Assembly: GCA_964019695.1 (NCBI GenBank)
Contig: OZ026524.1
Location: 27,382,164-27,446,163, forward strand
Direction of reading: 5' to 3'
Length of the DNA: 64,000 nucleotides
Source of the DNA: Loripinus fragilis
Taxonomy: Eukaryota; Mollusca; Bivalvia; Lucinida; Lucinidae
Within the stretch, counting starts at the first letter, position 1. Every line of letters begins with the position of its first letter. Shown one piece after another: positions 1 through 13,841 of this stretch. Both the position numbers and the translations under genes were made by a program. Below the pieces are notes generated by a model. The model was not told the origin of the DNA, did no database searches, and saw nothing but the letters and a program-made list of their open reading frames with translations.

Positions 1-120
1 GATGGTGTCCACAGTGTAAATAATCTACGAAGCAAATCCTCCTATTAAAAGCATCCAGAATATTAATCTTTAGCAAACTTAGATTATAAATACACCATAG
101 GTCTAGACAAACACAACATT

Positions 121-205
121 TTTAAGCGTAAAATTGTGGATATTTTCTTACCCATTAGTTTTAACATGTTTAGGGTGCTCAAACGAATCGTTTCATTGAG
201 GACAT
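121..205 (+). mobile_element. Fragment of palindromic MITE family F
   Basis: The left half of a family whose full copies (27150-27310, 27915-28055) centre on a GAACCGTCTC...GAGACGGTTC hairpin. This copy keeps the GTAAAATTGTGGATATTTTC arm and the degraded centre. Confidence 0.6.
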
Positions 206-361
206 TTTGGACCGGATTGCTTTATTTTTATTCAAGCTTGCTAAAGATAAATATTCACCCTAGGTTAAATTGTGGGGGTCCAGCTATAGCAACACAATCT
301 CAGTAATTGTTTGGTGCCTTTGGAATGAGCATAAATGTTGTCCTTTCATCTGATGATTTAG

Positions 362-597
362 GAGCCAGTGCATGAGATTTCCAACAATGTGGTATGTTGG
401 ACCAGCAAAGCCTCAGATCAGCCTGCGCATATGCGCAGTCTGATCAGAACCTTTGCTTGTTGCTAGAGTATTCTATGATTGTTAAGCTACTGACTGGACA
501 TGATTTGGAGTTCCTAAGCTTAAAAGGAGGCTGCACAGGCTCGTCTGAGTCTACACTTGTCAAAATGACACATTGTTGGAAATTTCATGTCATGGCC
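362..597 (+). mobile_element. MITE family A, copy 1
   Basis: A short element of about 236 bp with terminal inverted repeats that begin GAGCC and contain TTTCCAACAATGTGG at one end, with the inverse CCACATTGTTGGAAA-type sequence at the other. An internal short inverted repeat (GCGCATATGCGC) lies near position 430. The family recurs six more times in this window in both orientations. It has no coding capacity; the open frame across it is incidental. Confidence 0.85.
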
Positions 598-746
598 TTT
601 AGCATTATTGCACTGATATCAGTATATAATGTTGCCTAGTCAGCATTTCTTTGCTCACAGGCTTACTTGCATAGAATTTCAAATGACAGATAAAATTCAC
701 ATATTCATTGTAAATTACAGTGCAGTTCCTTTAATGCATTGTTCTT

Positions 747-987
747 GGGTGAAAGTTCAAAATTTAAAAAATCAGGAACTTTAGAGATTCAAATTTTTAA
801 ACTTGCAGGATGCCTACAAAATTAATAATTTCATGTTACAATGGTTAAATGTGTTTAGATAATCTCAAAATTAATCATATAAGCTATTATAATCTCCCTA
901 ATTCAGCATTTTAAGGCTGACTTTCTATGGAATGTCAGTCTCAAAGTCAGTGTAAAAATCAGGATTAATCTTGAAAAACTTCACCCA
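747..987. mobile_element. MITE family B, copy 1
   Basis: An element of about 240 bp that starts GGGTGAAAGTTC and ends CTTCACCC. It has an internal hairpin around GCTGACTTTCTATGGAATGTCAG and the shared stretch GATGCCTACAAAA. Two fuller relatives are at 12164 and 23778. Confidence 0.8.
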
Positions 988-3900
988 TAAATGTGCGGGG
1001 TCCATAAGAATGAACCATGTTAAAATTGAATTGTGTTGCAAAGAAATTGTTAACAAAGGAATTATAGGAAAATGGCATTGAGTAAAATTTCAGGGTAAAA
1101 AAATTTGGGAAGCATAACATGACTAATTTATATTTCAATCTGTGTTACAAAGGGACTTTACTGTAGCTTCAAATATTTTTGTCCATATGCAGAAGTTTGT
1201 AAAATTAAAACTGAGAGTAGGATGCAGAATCACTAGTAGTATAGCATCATTATTTGTGCAAAGTCATGGGAATCCGATTTCATCTTAAGCAGGATCAAGT
1301 AATGGCAACATGTGAAGGTATGCGAGCATACAGTACATTATCAAATAAGTGTTTGAATTATCAATTAATATTGTACACTTGTTTGCATTTCAATCTTTAA
1401 TCATTTCCATTGTTTTCATCACACATTTTAGTAATTGTTGATATATAGCTATAGATACGGTATCTGTACAGACTTTATAATATACTATTCCACAAGTTGA
1501 TTATGACAGTGACGTAAGGTATATCCCGAAATCGATACAACTTTCAATAACTGTAAGATCTACTGATAACTTAAATTTAGTAACAAAAATATTATGACCT
1601 CACAGTCGGAATCTCCTTGTTTAGTAGTAGGAGATACATACAGAACACAACTAAAGCATGTTCTAGTGGACAAGATGAATATTTCATTTTCCATTTTGTC
1701 ATCAAATAGTCTGCTGTTTTACACATGTTTAGATTCTCTTCAACATTTCTGATCCTGATCAGTTATTGACAGATAAAAGGAAATACATCATAAATTGGAA
1801 CCTTTTAAACATTCACTTGGTATCTAAATGTCTGAAAAGTATGCTAGACTGGACCCCTTTGTTAATGAAAGTATAATGCTCAACCTGTACTGCTGCTGTG
1901 TGTTATTTTTCAATTGTATTTATTTCAAGAAGCTTGACAAAAATCCAAATATTACTTTCTTTTATTGTTTTATATCTAGCTAAGAGCATAAACGGGTATG
2001 GTCAATTTTGTCCATACATCATAAAATATTTGAATAAAAATTAAAAGTCTGAAAAAAGAGAAAAATGACTGAATGAGTTGTATGATCAAACTTCAAATCC
2101 CTGTAAAGTAAAAAATGTTTTATGTCATATGCTTGAATTTTTCAGGCACATACAGTTTGGTCATCATTTGGTTCCCTCTGAATTTTATTTGTGCCATTGT
2201 CCAAGGTGCTTAACTCTCTGAAGACGGGAATCTCATCAGTAGACGGAAGTACTTTAGGTTTTCATGTTGAATCCAAGATCTTCATTTTGACTGCTTTAAT
2301 GAATATGGGGAATGAATACTTATCTGGTGTAATCCCTCTAAAAGCAGCTCCTAGGAGAGTGATTAGCTATCTAGGAGAAATAACTAAGTTAAGCATGAAG
2401 CTAAGAAAATTCAAATAAAACAAGCAATACTGTGATTATACATATATACAAATATACAAAAAGCAAAGCCGTAGTAGGCTTGTTCTCAATCTACCAATCA
2501 CATCGCAATATAAAATCACATGACCATGCCACGGCTAATCAACTTGGCCTGTTATGTTTTTCAGTTTGCCCCCCTGAAATTACCTAACTTAAAAATTACT
2601 CCTTAAAAAGCCCATTGGTGTACACGTGTTTCAAATGTCGATAATTAAAAAGCTTAGCAGATGGCAAAGGGAGGGAAGAGGTTTAGACATTTCTAGAGCT
2701 GACTATATTCTATAGCAAGTGTGAGAGTAAAAAAATAAGCTATTCTACTGTAAGGTTAAATTCACCTTTCACCATGATTATAGAAACTACTACACACCCA
2801 AAGGTCATGATGCAGCTTGTACATCATAAGGCTGATCAGAATTTTGAAGAAAATACAGCTAGCTGTGAATAAAGTGCTCACAGGACCACAAGAAGCGCCT
2901 AAATCTATTCTATAAGCAGCTTAAGCTGTAAGCTTTTGTATCAGAGCAAATGGATTAAATAATAACCCTTTCTTGATAGGAAATCAGTGAGTCATTGGAC
3001 AAACAATGTAGACCTAGATGAGATGGCAAAGTGTCATCTCATCAGGGTTTGCACTGTTTGTTAAGATGTGAACTATCACCAGAGACAGAAGTATGATGTG
3101 TATTGGAATAACCTGTGGCCCCTTTATATATATATTAAAGACCATCTAAACCTTACTGCATCAAATTTACAAAAAGATTCCATCAGAATAGAAAGGGTTA
3201 AAAAAAACTTTGGATAAAAGGTGCACAACAGAGGAGGAAAATGGGTTGCAGTTTAAAACAAGGAGAGATAGCGGTTATCAAGAGGAATAATTCTGAATCA
3301 GGTCAAGTCAAATAACCCAATCAAGTAGTAATTCAGGAATAGATAAGTAATATAAGCAAGGAAGGCTTCTGATAAAATAAGTTATAATATTCAAGAGAAA
3401 ACTAGAAATGTTGATCAAACTTCCAGCAAATAAAACATAACCTATGTTTTAGTACTTAAGATAATTATCTCAATGATTTATTGCTTTAAGACTAGGGGGT
3501 ATCCTTTATCCAAAATACCATAAACAGGTATATGAGTTTTGCTTAATTTAGATACAATAGGGGTTTTCTCTTCTATCCATATTTGTCATGTAAGGATCTA
3601 GAATTTTGGGAGTTTTAATGGAAGAGAAAAAGAACATTTCTTCTTGTTGCATTCATTCATTATTAACAACTGTATAGTTTTCTCCTGAAACTCTATTAAC
3701 TAGAAGCCTTAAATCAGGCAATGTGCAAACAGTAATGTGACTAACAAGCATACAATGATTTAAAATGTGCCTTTTTCTAACTTAAAATGAACTGGAATAT
3801 TGCTTTGAAAATTGCTCCCAAGGATACCATCTCTAATATGCTCAGTAACAGTCATCTTATTCAAACAAAAGAAAGTCATGTCCTTTCGGCATTATTCAGT

Positions 3901-4590
3901 TTCGAAATTCTACTCGATTTGTATTAGCTTATATAGGTTTTTATTTAAATTCAAGTAAATGTAGCAATACCCATTCATATAAATTCGGCTTTACAAGTGA
4001 AAAATGGTTTAATATTTGTTCACTATAATAATAATAAACTAGAATTGATAAGACTAAAGTATGAGAAAATTTTAATTTTGTATTTAAATATCTTAAATAT
4101 TCAAATGAATAAAATGAACATTTTAAAATAATTAACCAATTAGGATTTTTTACAATGTCAAGAACTAATGAAACAGATTATCTTACTGCATACTCTCCAT
4201 CAAGTCAATAGGGATAATCTAATAGTGTTAATGAGATATGTTGTAATCTTATGTCATGCCATTTGGGTTGATATGTAATCCAGTTAATTTTAGGAGCCCC
4301 TGTCAAATGATTTAAATAACTAGACAATTTCAAACCAACCTTATAGTATTTTAATCCAGTCAGCAAGTATATTTATTACAAAAGTCTTGGGTTATCAGTT
4401 AAAGCAAACCCCTGCCCTCCAGCCCTATTTTCTAAAATTATATGTACCTTTATGATGGCAAAGGGTAAATATTTGGGGTACGTCACAGATTGAGGTGGTA
4501 TCACATCTGACTTACAAAGGCTAGCATTTTTTGTTTCCACACAATCGTTTAAAGGAGATCCACAATTCATGTAGCCTACAATTTATTAAA
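988..4590. other. AT-rich sequence without recognisable features
   Basis: I see only low-complexity AT-rich DNA. A 75-codon open frame at 2191-2418 (begins with TTG) has ordinary-looking composition but matches no family I recognise and has no clear start. Confidence 0.6.
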
Positions 4591-6115
4591 CTAGAGGACC
4601 TGAAGGTCCTGAGGCGCTCACCTGATCTCCTTAATAATGTTATAATAGGTCAAGGTCAACTACAGCTTATAATGGAACAAATTTTGTTTTACCATATATG
4701 GGGGTTGCAGACATTTTGGTCAAGTGACTTTAACAATCTAATGAATAATCCATCAAACAGCCCTGTGATTTCTGAGAAACAGATGTTTAGATAGGTGTGT
4801 GGCAGTCAAATTGAGTGGCCTTGGATAAAAGGTCACAGGTCAGCTTGACATTTGGTACTTAATACAAGATTTTTCCCAAATAAATGCATTAGGAATCAAA
4901 TTTGACCTTGCCATAAAGTAGGTCAAGGTCAACCTAGATTAATCATTTGTGCAAATCTGGTAGGGCCCACATATCCAATGCTACATTATGCCAAGTCCCA
5001 AGGCCATTGGCCTTTTGATTCCAGAGAAGAAGACATTTAAAGCATTTTTACCATATATGGGCGTGGTGGCCATCTTGGTCATGTGACCCGTACAATAGGT
5101 ATAAATTTTGGCTAACCTATCATAAGGTGTCTTCGCTTAGTGCGCAGGGACCGCGGCACACCGTCACAATAACTGAAAAATCATCATAAGGTGTCTTCAT
5201 ATGAAATTTGAGTTCGAAAGACCAAGTGGTTTCTGAGGAAACTATGTTTTGATGTGTTGATGGGACTCCAATATGAGTGACCTTGGCTGAAAAGTTAAAG
5301 GTCAACCTAGACCTTTGAAACTTATTTATAGCCATTTTCAAGTCCCAAGGTCATCAGCCTTCTGATTCTGGAGAAGAAGACTTTTAAATGTTTTTTACCA
5401 CATATGGGCATGGCGGCCATCTTTGTCATGTGACCAAAATATTTTGCATCAATTTTGGCTAACTTATCATGAGAAGTCTTCACATGAAATTTGAATTCAA
5501 TCGGGCCAAATTGGTTTGTGAGAAAACTATGTTTTAATATATTGATGGGACTCCAATATGAGCGACCTAAGCTGAAAGGTCAAAGGTCAACCTTGACCTT
5601 TTGAACTTATTTATAGCCATTGTCTTATTTGGTTAAACATATCAAGTGAGAATAATGACTATAGCTTCCACAGTTTTCAAAAAAATCAACTTTTCAGAAA
5701 TGTTCCCATTTAAATGCATTAGGAAGCAAATTTGACCTTGACGTTAAGTAGGTCAAGGTCAACCTAGGATCATCATTTGAACAAACTTGGTAGGCCCCAC
5801 ATCCCCAATGCTACATACCAGGTCCCAAGGTCATTGGCCTTCTGGTTCTGGAGAAGAAGATTTTTTAAGACTTTTTACCATATATGGGCGTGGCGGCCAT
5901 CTTGGTCATGTGACCAAGACCATTTGAACAAACTTTCGTTCCCCCATCCTAAGGAGTCTCCATATGAAATATGAATTCAATTGGCCCAGTAGTTTCAGAG
6001 GAGAAGATGTTTGAAAATGTTGACGGACGCCGGACGGACGCCGGACGGACAACGGACGCCGGAGTCACTGGTATACTATTAGCTCACCAATGAGCCTTTG
6101 GCTCAGGTGAGCTAA
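4591..6115 (+). mobile_element. Tandem-unit transposable element H, copy 1
   Basis: A 1.5-kb non-coding element starting CTAGAGGACCTGAAGGTCC and ending GCTCAGGTGAGCTAA. It contains diverged repeats of a roughly 480-bp unit (CATTAGG landmarks at 4887 and 5717), with an internal deletion near 5341. About 50 bp carrying a GCGCAGGGACCGCGGCACACC segment and a duplicated CATAAGGTGTCTTC are inserted near 5130-5190. A (GGACGCCGGAC)n stretch lies just before the 3' end. Many AGGTCA half sites are present, including AGGTCAAAGGTCA at 5577-5589. No transposase is seen, and the short open frames in it do not correspond to genes. A second copy is at 9463-11202. Confidence 0.85.
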
Positions 6116-9100
6116 TAAGATATATATCTAGCTATGTTGACATCAGTCTAGCTCCATGTATCCTTCAAATGTTTGTCCATTATTAAAAAATCAGGTAAAC
6201 AAAAACATTTTTAAAATCAACAACTGATCTTGTGCCTAGAAATAATGAAGAGAGGCTAGTCCTAACTCTTTATGTAAGTCACCCATTATTGATGATCCAG
6301 TAGTTAAACGCAACAGTAAAAATATTCTCTAATGTTCTATTTATCTTCAACACTGGCAACGATCAGATTCAATTATTATTCTAACTAAAGTATATCTACT
6401 TATTACATTAAATCTAGCATGGATCCCAGCTGCCAAACATTTGTTTAGTAAAACATGCATATCTTTACAAAGCGTTCAATCTTCAAATGGCTGAGTTTGT
6501 GTAGCACAAGAAGAGAAGTAACTATTACAAGAAAAAAAAGAATAGGTTATATGACATGATATCTAGTGGCAAATATGGAGCATATGATGGGAGTCAGTCT
6601 ACATCAAATCATCCATTAATATTTATACTAATCATCAATTATTTCCCAGCCATATGTCATTGAGCATAATGCAAATGTGTTGATGAACTGTCTTCAAAAG
6701 TATCAAGAAACTGGCTTCAATTCTGTCATTAAATTTTCAGGTAGTGTCTGAGACTCAAAATCTGCTATTTTAATTTAGGAGCTAAATATTTGAAAATTCA
6801 ATTCACAAAAGTTTCATGCCTGAAAAGGTTTGACTTCATAAAGAGTTAGGACTAGACTTCTATAACATTTCTTACTATGTAGTATGATCAAATTGTGGTA
6901 GCAGTTTTTCAGAGGCAACACACCATGTTGTACTTCCCCATGTTTTACTATTAAAACAAAATTACGACATTTAAAAAAATATCCAGATGATATATATAGT
7001 CTTTCTAAACTGCAAACAGCTTGTTTGGGGTTTAAACAAGTATCAAAATAAATTGTTTGCTTCCAGAAACACACCTTGATATTATTTATGTGAATTACGT
7101 TACATGTGCAACTACACCTTACAAAATCATTTATGTTTAATAGTTTCTTTTGTAATCTTCATAAAAATTATTTCTATTTTATGTATACCTAATAGACAAC
7201 TTACTTAATATTTCAAAACTGCAAATAGCTTTCTTCTATCACACATACTTTAAGAATTATAGGCTGTTGAATAAAATGACCCCAAATAAAATGTTAATAT
7301 GAAAATAAGCATGTACATTTTACAAAACCATCAATGAGTATTCTACAGATACATAAGAGTGAAAAGCTATAACTAACATAGTTTCTGGTGTAAAATATAA
7401 TTTTGTTGATATGCAACATACATTACAGACTTTGAGAACTACTATATATATTGCTTAAAACCTTATATTTTATGTCATATAATACTTTATTTCATCCCAA
7501 ATTATTTTTAATGTGTTGAATTTATGACAAAATATCAGTTTGTCCTAAAATAAATATCAATTCTTTTCAAGAAACTATATCTTTCCACACTTACATTTCT
7601 GAAAAAAGGTAAATATTTGAACGTTTTATATCCACAACATATTTATTCTGATTTGTCCAAAATTAAAGATTTTAAAACTCATAAATAAAGAAAAGGATAG
7701 CCCTTCAGTAATAGTAGAAAGATACATTTTCATTTTCTGTCAAAGGTATCAAAGTAACATATATAACCATATAAAATATATCGTATGGTCCTTTGTTTGT
7801 CCAAATTGTTGTCAAAGACAGTATATAATTGGGTCTGAAAGCTTATATTTGTTGGATGTAGATTTTTGTTATATTTATCTGATAAAAACTAAGTTAAATT
7901 AAATTGAAAAATCTAATCAATTGATTTTAAACAAACTGTGTACCTAGTTTTTTTGCTGTTCACAATATACAAACATAATCCCTAACATGATATGGCTAGT
8001 TCCTTGTATATCTATTTCAATTTATGATAAGAAGACTGCCAATCACTTAAGATTGTATGCAGGTGGTAGCATACAATTTAACTTTGCTTACATTCCATCT
8101 AAGAGTTGGTAAAATAAAATTTGATACATGTAACATTAGATAGTATGCATAATACGTGTCTGTAATCAGTTAATTTTGAAAGAGACAGTCTAAAAATTAC
8201 AGTGTTTACTGACATCTAGATACATATATGCAGATGATAACACATTGTTGTTTTAGCTTTAAAACTGATTTTAGTTTATTTTCAGAATAACTCATGGAAG
8301 CGTTTATCACACCAACTTAGTACTTCTGATCATTTACTTAGCTGATAACACTTTATAAGACATCCTATTTAGAAGAAACATTTCCCTAACTTCACCAACC
8401 TGAATATGCTTTGGTTATAAAGCGATTATTACCATAGGGATAGGCATGTCATGTGCCATGCATGGTGCAGAAACCATAACGATTAAAAAATCAGTTTCTT
8501 TTTCTTATGACAAGGATTAATGTCTGCTTTAATGTTTCATTTCTTTTCATTTTTCAATTTCGACACTTTACTTTAAAAGACATATTTTAGGCAATTTTAG
8601 GAGTTATGGGTTAGCTTTTGTCCCAAAAGTAACAATATAGTTGGTGTAATCAATAGCTGATATGCTATAGTTATATGTATTTTGGTCGCTTACACAATGG
8701 GCGTTACATCTTACTAAGCAACTACAATCGGTTAATATCAATTTTTTAAATCTAAATTGGGCTGTAGTCAGTGATAAAATGTATTATATATATATCATTC
8801 CTTATATAAAAAAGAAGCAAACATATACATTTCAGAGAGATGAAAGATAATCATAGAAGCATTTAAGAAGTTTTGTGTGTTTTTTTTTTAAATGCGCTTA
8901 CATGTTTGATCAAACTCTCTGACTTGAAGTGGTGTTTTAAGTGATTACAGTTTTAAGTGATTTAATCAGCCATACTTTATTGGAGTTAGTGCTTAGTTGC
9001 ATTTTGTGTCAAATACAATATTCACCATTTTTCTCATTACTGCGCACTCCAATGAAAGTAATTTACATAAATTAGTAGTACTCACTAATATAGTGTCATA

Positions 9101-9462
9101 AATGCATAAACTATTTCAATTAAAAGAAATTAAAATATATAACAGTAAGAACAGTCTGCCTAAATCAATTAGTTAAAATTGTATTGCTAGTCATTTGCGT
9201 TGAATTTAAAGATGTAATTGATATGCAAGAAATAGGAATATTTTGATATTAAGGTTATATGAATTCCATTTTGTTCAGGGTAACATGGTACATTTTACTA
9301 TTGTAGGGTAACTCCCAAACTATTAAAGAGCAAACAAGTTTATTTTGTGGTTAAAAATATGTGGTTTTAGAAAATCACAGTCTACAACTTCCTTATTTGG
9401 AGATGTTGTGGCAGCTCATGGTCTAATGATAGTACTGCATTAAATAGTAATGTATTTGAAAA
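6116..9462. other. AT-rich sequence without recognisable features
   Basis: Between the two element H copies I see no exon with paired splice sites, no intact transposon ends and no RNA gene. The short minus frame at 6814-7074 lacks any domain. Confidence 0.6.
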
Positions 9463-11202
9463 CTAGAGGACCTGAAGGTCCTGAGGCGCTCACCTGATCT
9501 CCTTAATAATGTTAAAATAGGTCAAGGTCAACTACAGCTTATAACGAAACAAATTTTGTTTTACCACATATTGGGGTTGCAGCCATTTTGGTCATTTAGT
9601 GACCTAAACAATCAAATGAATACTCCATCAAACAGCCCATTGCTTTCTTAGGAAAAGATGTTTAGATAGGTATGTGGCAGTCCAAATGAGTGGCCTTGGA
9701 TAAAAGGTCACAGGTCAGCTTGACATTTGGTACCTATATAAAACCAATGTCTCATTAGGTTAAACATTTCTTGCAAGTATTATGATTTCGGCCTAAACAG
9801 TTATAGAACAATGAACATTTCAAGATTTTTCCCAAATAAATGCATTAGGAATTCAATTTGAAATTGCTATAAAGTAGGTCAAGGTCTGCCTAGATTCATC
9901 ATTTGTGCAAATTGGATAGGGCCTACATCCGCAATGCTACATACCAAGTCCCAAGGCCATTGGCCTTTTGGTTCCAGAGAAGAAGATATTTAATTGGTTT
10001 TTACCATATATGGGCATGGTGGCCATCTTGGTCATGTGACCAGTGCAATTGGTATAAATTTTGGCTAACCTATCATGAGGAGTCTTCATAAGAAATTTGA
10101 GTTCAATTGGCCGAGTGACCTCTGAGGAAACTATGTCTTAATGTGTTGATGGGACTCCAATATGAGCGACCTTGGCTGAAAGTATAAGGTCAACCTTGAC
10201 CTTTGAAACTTATTTATAGCCATTGTCACATTAGGTTTAACATATCAAGAGAGAATAATGACTTTGGCTTCAACAGTATTCAAAAAAATTAACTTTGCAA
10301 AAAAAAATCCCATTTAAATGCATTAGGAAGTAAATTTGACCTTGACATTAAGTAGGTCAAGGTCAACCTAGGATCATCATTTGAACAAACTTGGTAGGAC
10401 CCTCATCCCCAATTATACATACCAAGTCCCAAGGTCACCGGTCTTCTGGTTGTGGAGAAGAAGATCTTTAAAGGGTTTTTATCATATATGGGCATGGCGG
10501 CCATCTTGGTAATGTGACCAAAATATTTTGTATAAATTTTGGCTAACTTAGCATAAGGAGTCTTCAAATGAAATTTGAGTTGAATTGGGCCAATGGTTTG
10601 TGAGAAAACTATGATTTAATATATAGATGGGACTGACTCCAATATGAGCGACTTAGCTGAAAGGTCAAAGGTCAACCTTGACCTTTGGAACTTATTTATA
10701 GCCATTGTCTCATTAGGTTAAACATATCAAGAGAGAATAATAACTTTGGCTTCAACAGTATTCAAGAAATCAACTTTTCAAAAAAATTCCCTTTTAAATG
10801 CATTAGGAAGCAAATTTGACCTTGACGTTAAGTAGGTCAAGGTCAACCTAGGATCATCATTTGAACAAACTTGGTAGGCCCCACTACCCCAATGCTACAT
10901 ACCAAGTCCCAAGGTCATCAGCCTTCTGGTTCTGGAGAAGAAGATTTTTAAAGGGTTTTTACCATATATGGGCGTGGCGGCCATCTTGGTCATGTGACCA
11001 GGACCATTTGAACAAGCTTTCGTTCCCGCGTCCTAAGGAGTCTCCATTTGAAATTTGAGTTTAATTGGCCCAGTGGTTTCAGAGGAGAAGATGTTTGAAA
11101 ATGTTGACGGACGGACAGACGGACGGACAGACAGACGGACGGACGACGGAGTGACTGGTATACTATTAGCTCACCCATGGGCCTTCGGCTCAGGTGAGCT
11201 AA
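9463..11202 (+). mobile_element. Tandem-unit transposable element H, copy 2
   Basis: A 1.74-kb copy with the same ends as 4591-6115. CATTAGG landmarks at 9843, 10321 and 10801 define three units of 478-480 bp, the last truncated by the 3' end. Each unit carries TAGGTCAAGGTCAACCT-like sequence, GCCATCTTGGTCATGTGACC-like sequence and a TTGACCTTTG inverted half site. AGGTCAAAGGTCA lies at 10662-10674. The 3' end has a (GGAC)n/(AGAC)n microsatellite at about 11106-11150 and then a GCTCA...CTCAGGTGAGC hairpin. It is non-autonomous and its class is unknown to me; a central tandem array with a microsatellite and terminal hairpin is reminiscent of Helitron-like mollusc elements. Confidence 0.85.
11106..11150. 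repeat. (GGAC/AGAC)n microsatellite
   Basis: Tetranucleotide array of GGAC and AGAC units just inside the 3' end of element H copy 2. A related GGACGCC array occupies 6023-6062 in copy 1. Confidence 0.9.
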
Positions 11203-12163
11203 AAAAGTTTTAGAAAAACAATAGTTATATAAATGCTCAGAGACTGTGAATACATGATTTTAAAATCAGAATGTTCAAATTGTATTGTCATTTACACTAC
11301 TTTCCAAATGTGCTATGGTCACGGGAATGTCATTTAAGGTTGGAATGATACTATATTTGAAAGAAGTGTCTTCTAATGTTTATAAAACAACATTAGTGTC
11401 TAGAAAGAATGTTCATTGCAAAACTCTTTAAGATGGAGAGACAATTGGACAGGCAGATCCTTGACCAATGCTCTTGCACCAGGTATGCCAATTTTAACCG
11501 CTTAAGTATTAATTTTACATTTTACAGTAATGAAACTGTCATTAGCTATTATATAAGCTGTCATCATGAAAATGTGTTTCTAATGAAATTCAGATATTGT
11601 ATATTGAACAACACATCAAACTGTGAATTAGTATTGAGGTACATGCCACGATATGGCAAATTGAGTGCATATTTATTTGACATATTCATTTCCAAATTTG
11701 ATTTTAAAAAAAAATTGATTGCTAGCTTGCTACTTGCACAGTGGTGATCATTGTATGTTTGTTTTCCATAGAGTTCTCTAGCCTTGTCTTATTTCTAAAT
11801 GCTTATAACAAACAGAGCAGTCTCAATAATGACAACAATTAGCAAATGACAATACAGCACATTTCAGAAACACTGAAATGCCATATCAATAGGTTTAAAG
11901 ATAGATTAAAAAAAATCAACCAAAACATATGTTGTGGGTACTCAAAAGAACCATCCCAAACCATATGTTTAAATTGATGAGTAAGAAAATTGTCTTTAAC
12001 TGGACTTATGATTCAAGTGAAATTCACAAATGAGCCAGTGCACAAGATTTTGGCACATATCTCGCCTCCCACACAAAAAGAATAGAAACTGATGGAGGCT
12101 CATCTAAAGTTTAGATGTCTAGCCCACTGGTAGCTGCTCAGGAAGGTTTAGAGAGGTTACCAT
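11203..12163. other. AT-rich sequence; small family F remnant near 11930
   Basis: A TATGTTGTGGGTACTCAAAA fragment near 11928 matches a family F arm. The 112-codon open frame at 11409-11747 shows no recognisable motif and AT-driven composition. Confidence 0.55.
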
Positions 12164-12399
12164 GGGTGAAAGTTCAAAATTTCCAAATTCCTGAACTTTT
12201 TAAAATCAAATCTCAAAACTTGCAGTATGCCTACAAATATCAACAATTTCAAATTTAAATGGTCAATTGTCTATAGATGAACTGCATATAAATCATAGAC
12301 CAATAAGAATCTGCTTAATTCAGGATTTTGAGGCCGACTTTCTATGGAAAGTCGGCCTCATAATTCTGAATTCAGGAATAATCCTGAAAACTTTCACCC
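12164..12399. mobile_element. MITE family B, copy 2
   Basis: Starts GGGTGAAAGTTC and ends GAAAACTTTCACCC. The central hairpin arms are GAGGCCGACTTTC and GAAAGTCGGCCTC, separated by TATG. CATGGG/CCCATGGG surrounds the ends. This is the best-preserved hairpin of the family. Confidence 0.85.
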
Positions 12400-13841
12400 A
12401 TGGGTTACTTAATGCACATGGAATAAGTTTGAAAATCTTATGTCTGGCCCAAATGTTCTATATATTCAGATAAACTAAATGTCAGCAGCTAATATTCTCA
12501 ATAAGATGCTCTGTAAGCTAACAAAAATCACATAAAGCATGTACAAATTAAAGCTTGATTTTCCACATACCACTTACGACAAATTCTTGTGCATGCCTTT
12601 ATTAGAACTATATAACATCTTGTTTATATTAATATTCAGATCCAAATCAGGCAAACATGTCTTTGATACAAAAGAAATCAAGCTCACAGAAAAAAAGTAC
12701 CAATGATTTGAGTTAGAATTTTTCAGACATCAGTATTCTAATCATTGACTTTGCAAATAAGTCCAATTTAAAAGTACTTGATAAAGAATTAATAGATCCT
12801 TTAATTGATAATTTTCTGACAAAAGGTTGGTCTGATGGCAGCCAATATGGTTCCAGTAATTAATGGACCTCTCAAGGTTGAATGAGAATATAGGTGGTTA
12901 CATGGTTTCCATGCAGAACCTTTTTTGACATGTTTACTATATTCTCTAGGTAAAAAGAGTAAAATAATCTTTGATCTGTAAAACTATTAGTCAAATCAAA
13001 AGTCCTTTCTATAAGGAATGAACCTAGAACATGGAAATTATTTTAAGGTCTCTAAATAGCTGTCCATAATCCTATTACGCTTTTGAATTTTTCAGTCAGT
13101 TATCTTCTTTTCATTTAATTTCTGAAGAGCAATGAGACCAGTTATAAAATCTTTTCTTTTTTAATAAGACAAGCAGAGAAGTCATCATTATTTTTATACT
13201 AAAACAGCTTAGAAAGGTTGCTAGGCAACTAGGCATCAAACACAGTTTTCTATACAAAGTTCTTATTCTGTCCAACCAAAGTATCAATTTCAAGCTTAAG
13301 CTGAACACAGCTGTTTCTACCAATCGTCTAAGATCAAGTTTTACTGCTAAATTATCATTTTAATTGATGTCTTTTCTCAAATCAATTCATTCAGTGCAAT
13401 AACACTGCATCTAGCATTCTGAGATCTTCTAAATATGGGTCAGTAAAAATCCAAGCCAAATTAAGTAATTCCAGCAAAATGTAAATGAGGATATGGTCTT
13501 TTGCCCACCATTCTAGCAAAATATATTATTGGCTTTTTAAACTGAACATAGTTGAAAACTGTGTTTTGAAAATAAACATACAGTGTACACAGAGCTACTA
13601 CTTTTTTGCCCCATTCACAAATATACCAAGTTTCAGAGGGTCATTGCCTTAAATAAAATATACTTCAATTTTATACTTCCATACCTCTAAACAAGGTCAT
13701 CCAGTTTTGATTAATTCATGTTGATTAACAATAGTACTAGAAGAGAACTATCCAGTCTATTTGCAATTCAAATGAGCCTCCAAACTTGATGTTTTGCGTG
13801 TAATATCGGTATGAACAGAATAATCTTACCTGCTATGAAAT
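12400..13841. other. AT-rich sequence without recognisable features
   Basis: No exon, repeat family or RNA gene recognised. Confidence 0.55.

Noticed and set aside
2191..2418. 75-codon plus frame with ordinary protein-like composition
   Set aside because: It starts at TTG, has no family resemblance I can name and no paired splice sites; a homology search would decide.
5777..5974. 65-codon frame similar to ones at 9903 and 10861
   Set aside because: All three are the same segment of tandem element H and contain no independent coding signal.
11409..11747. 112-codon plus-strand open frame
   Set aside because: No recognisable domain, AT-driven composition and no splice or promoter support.
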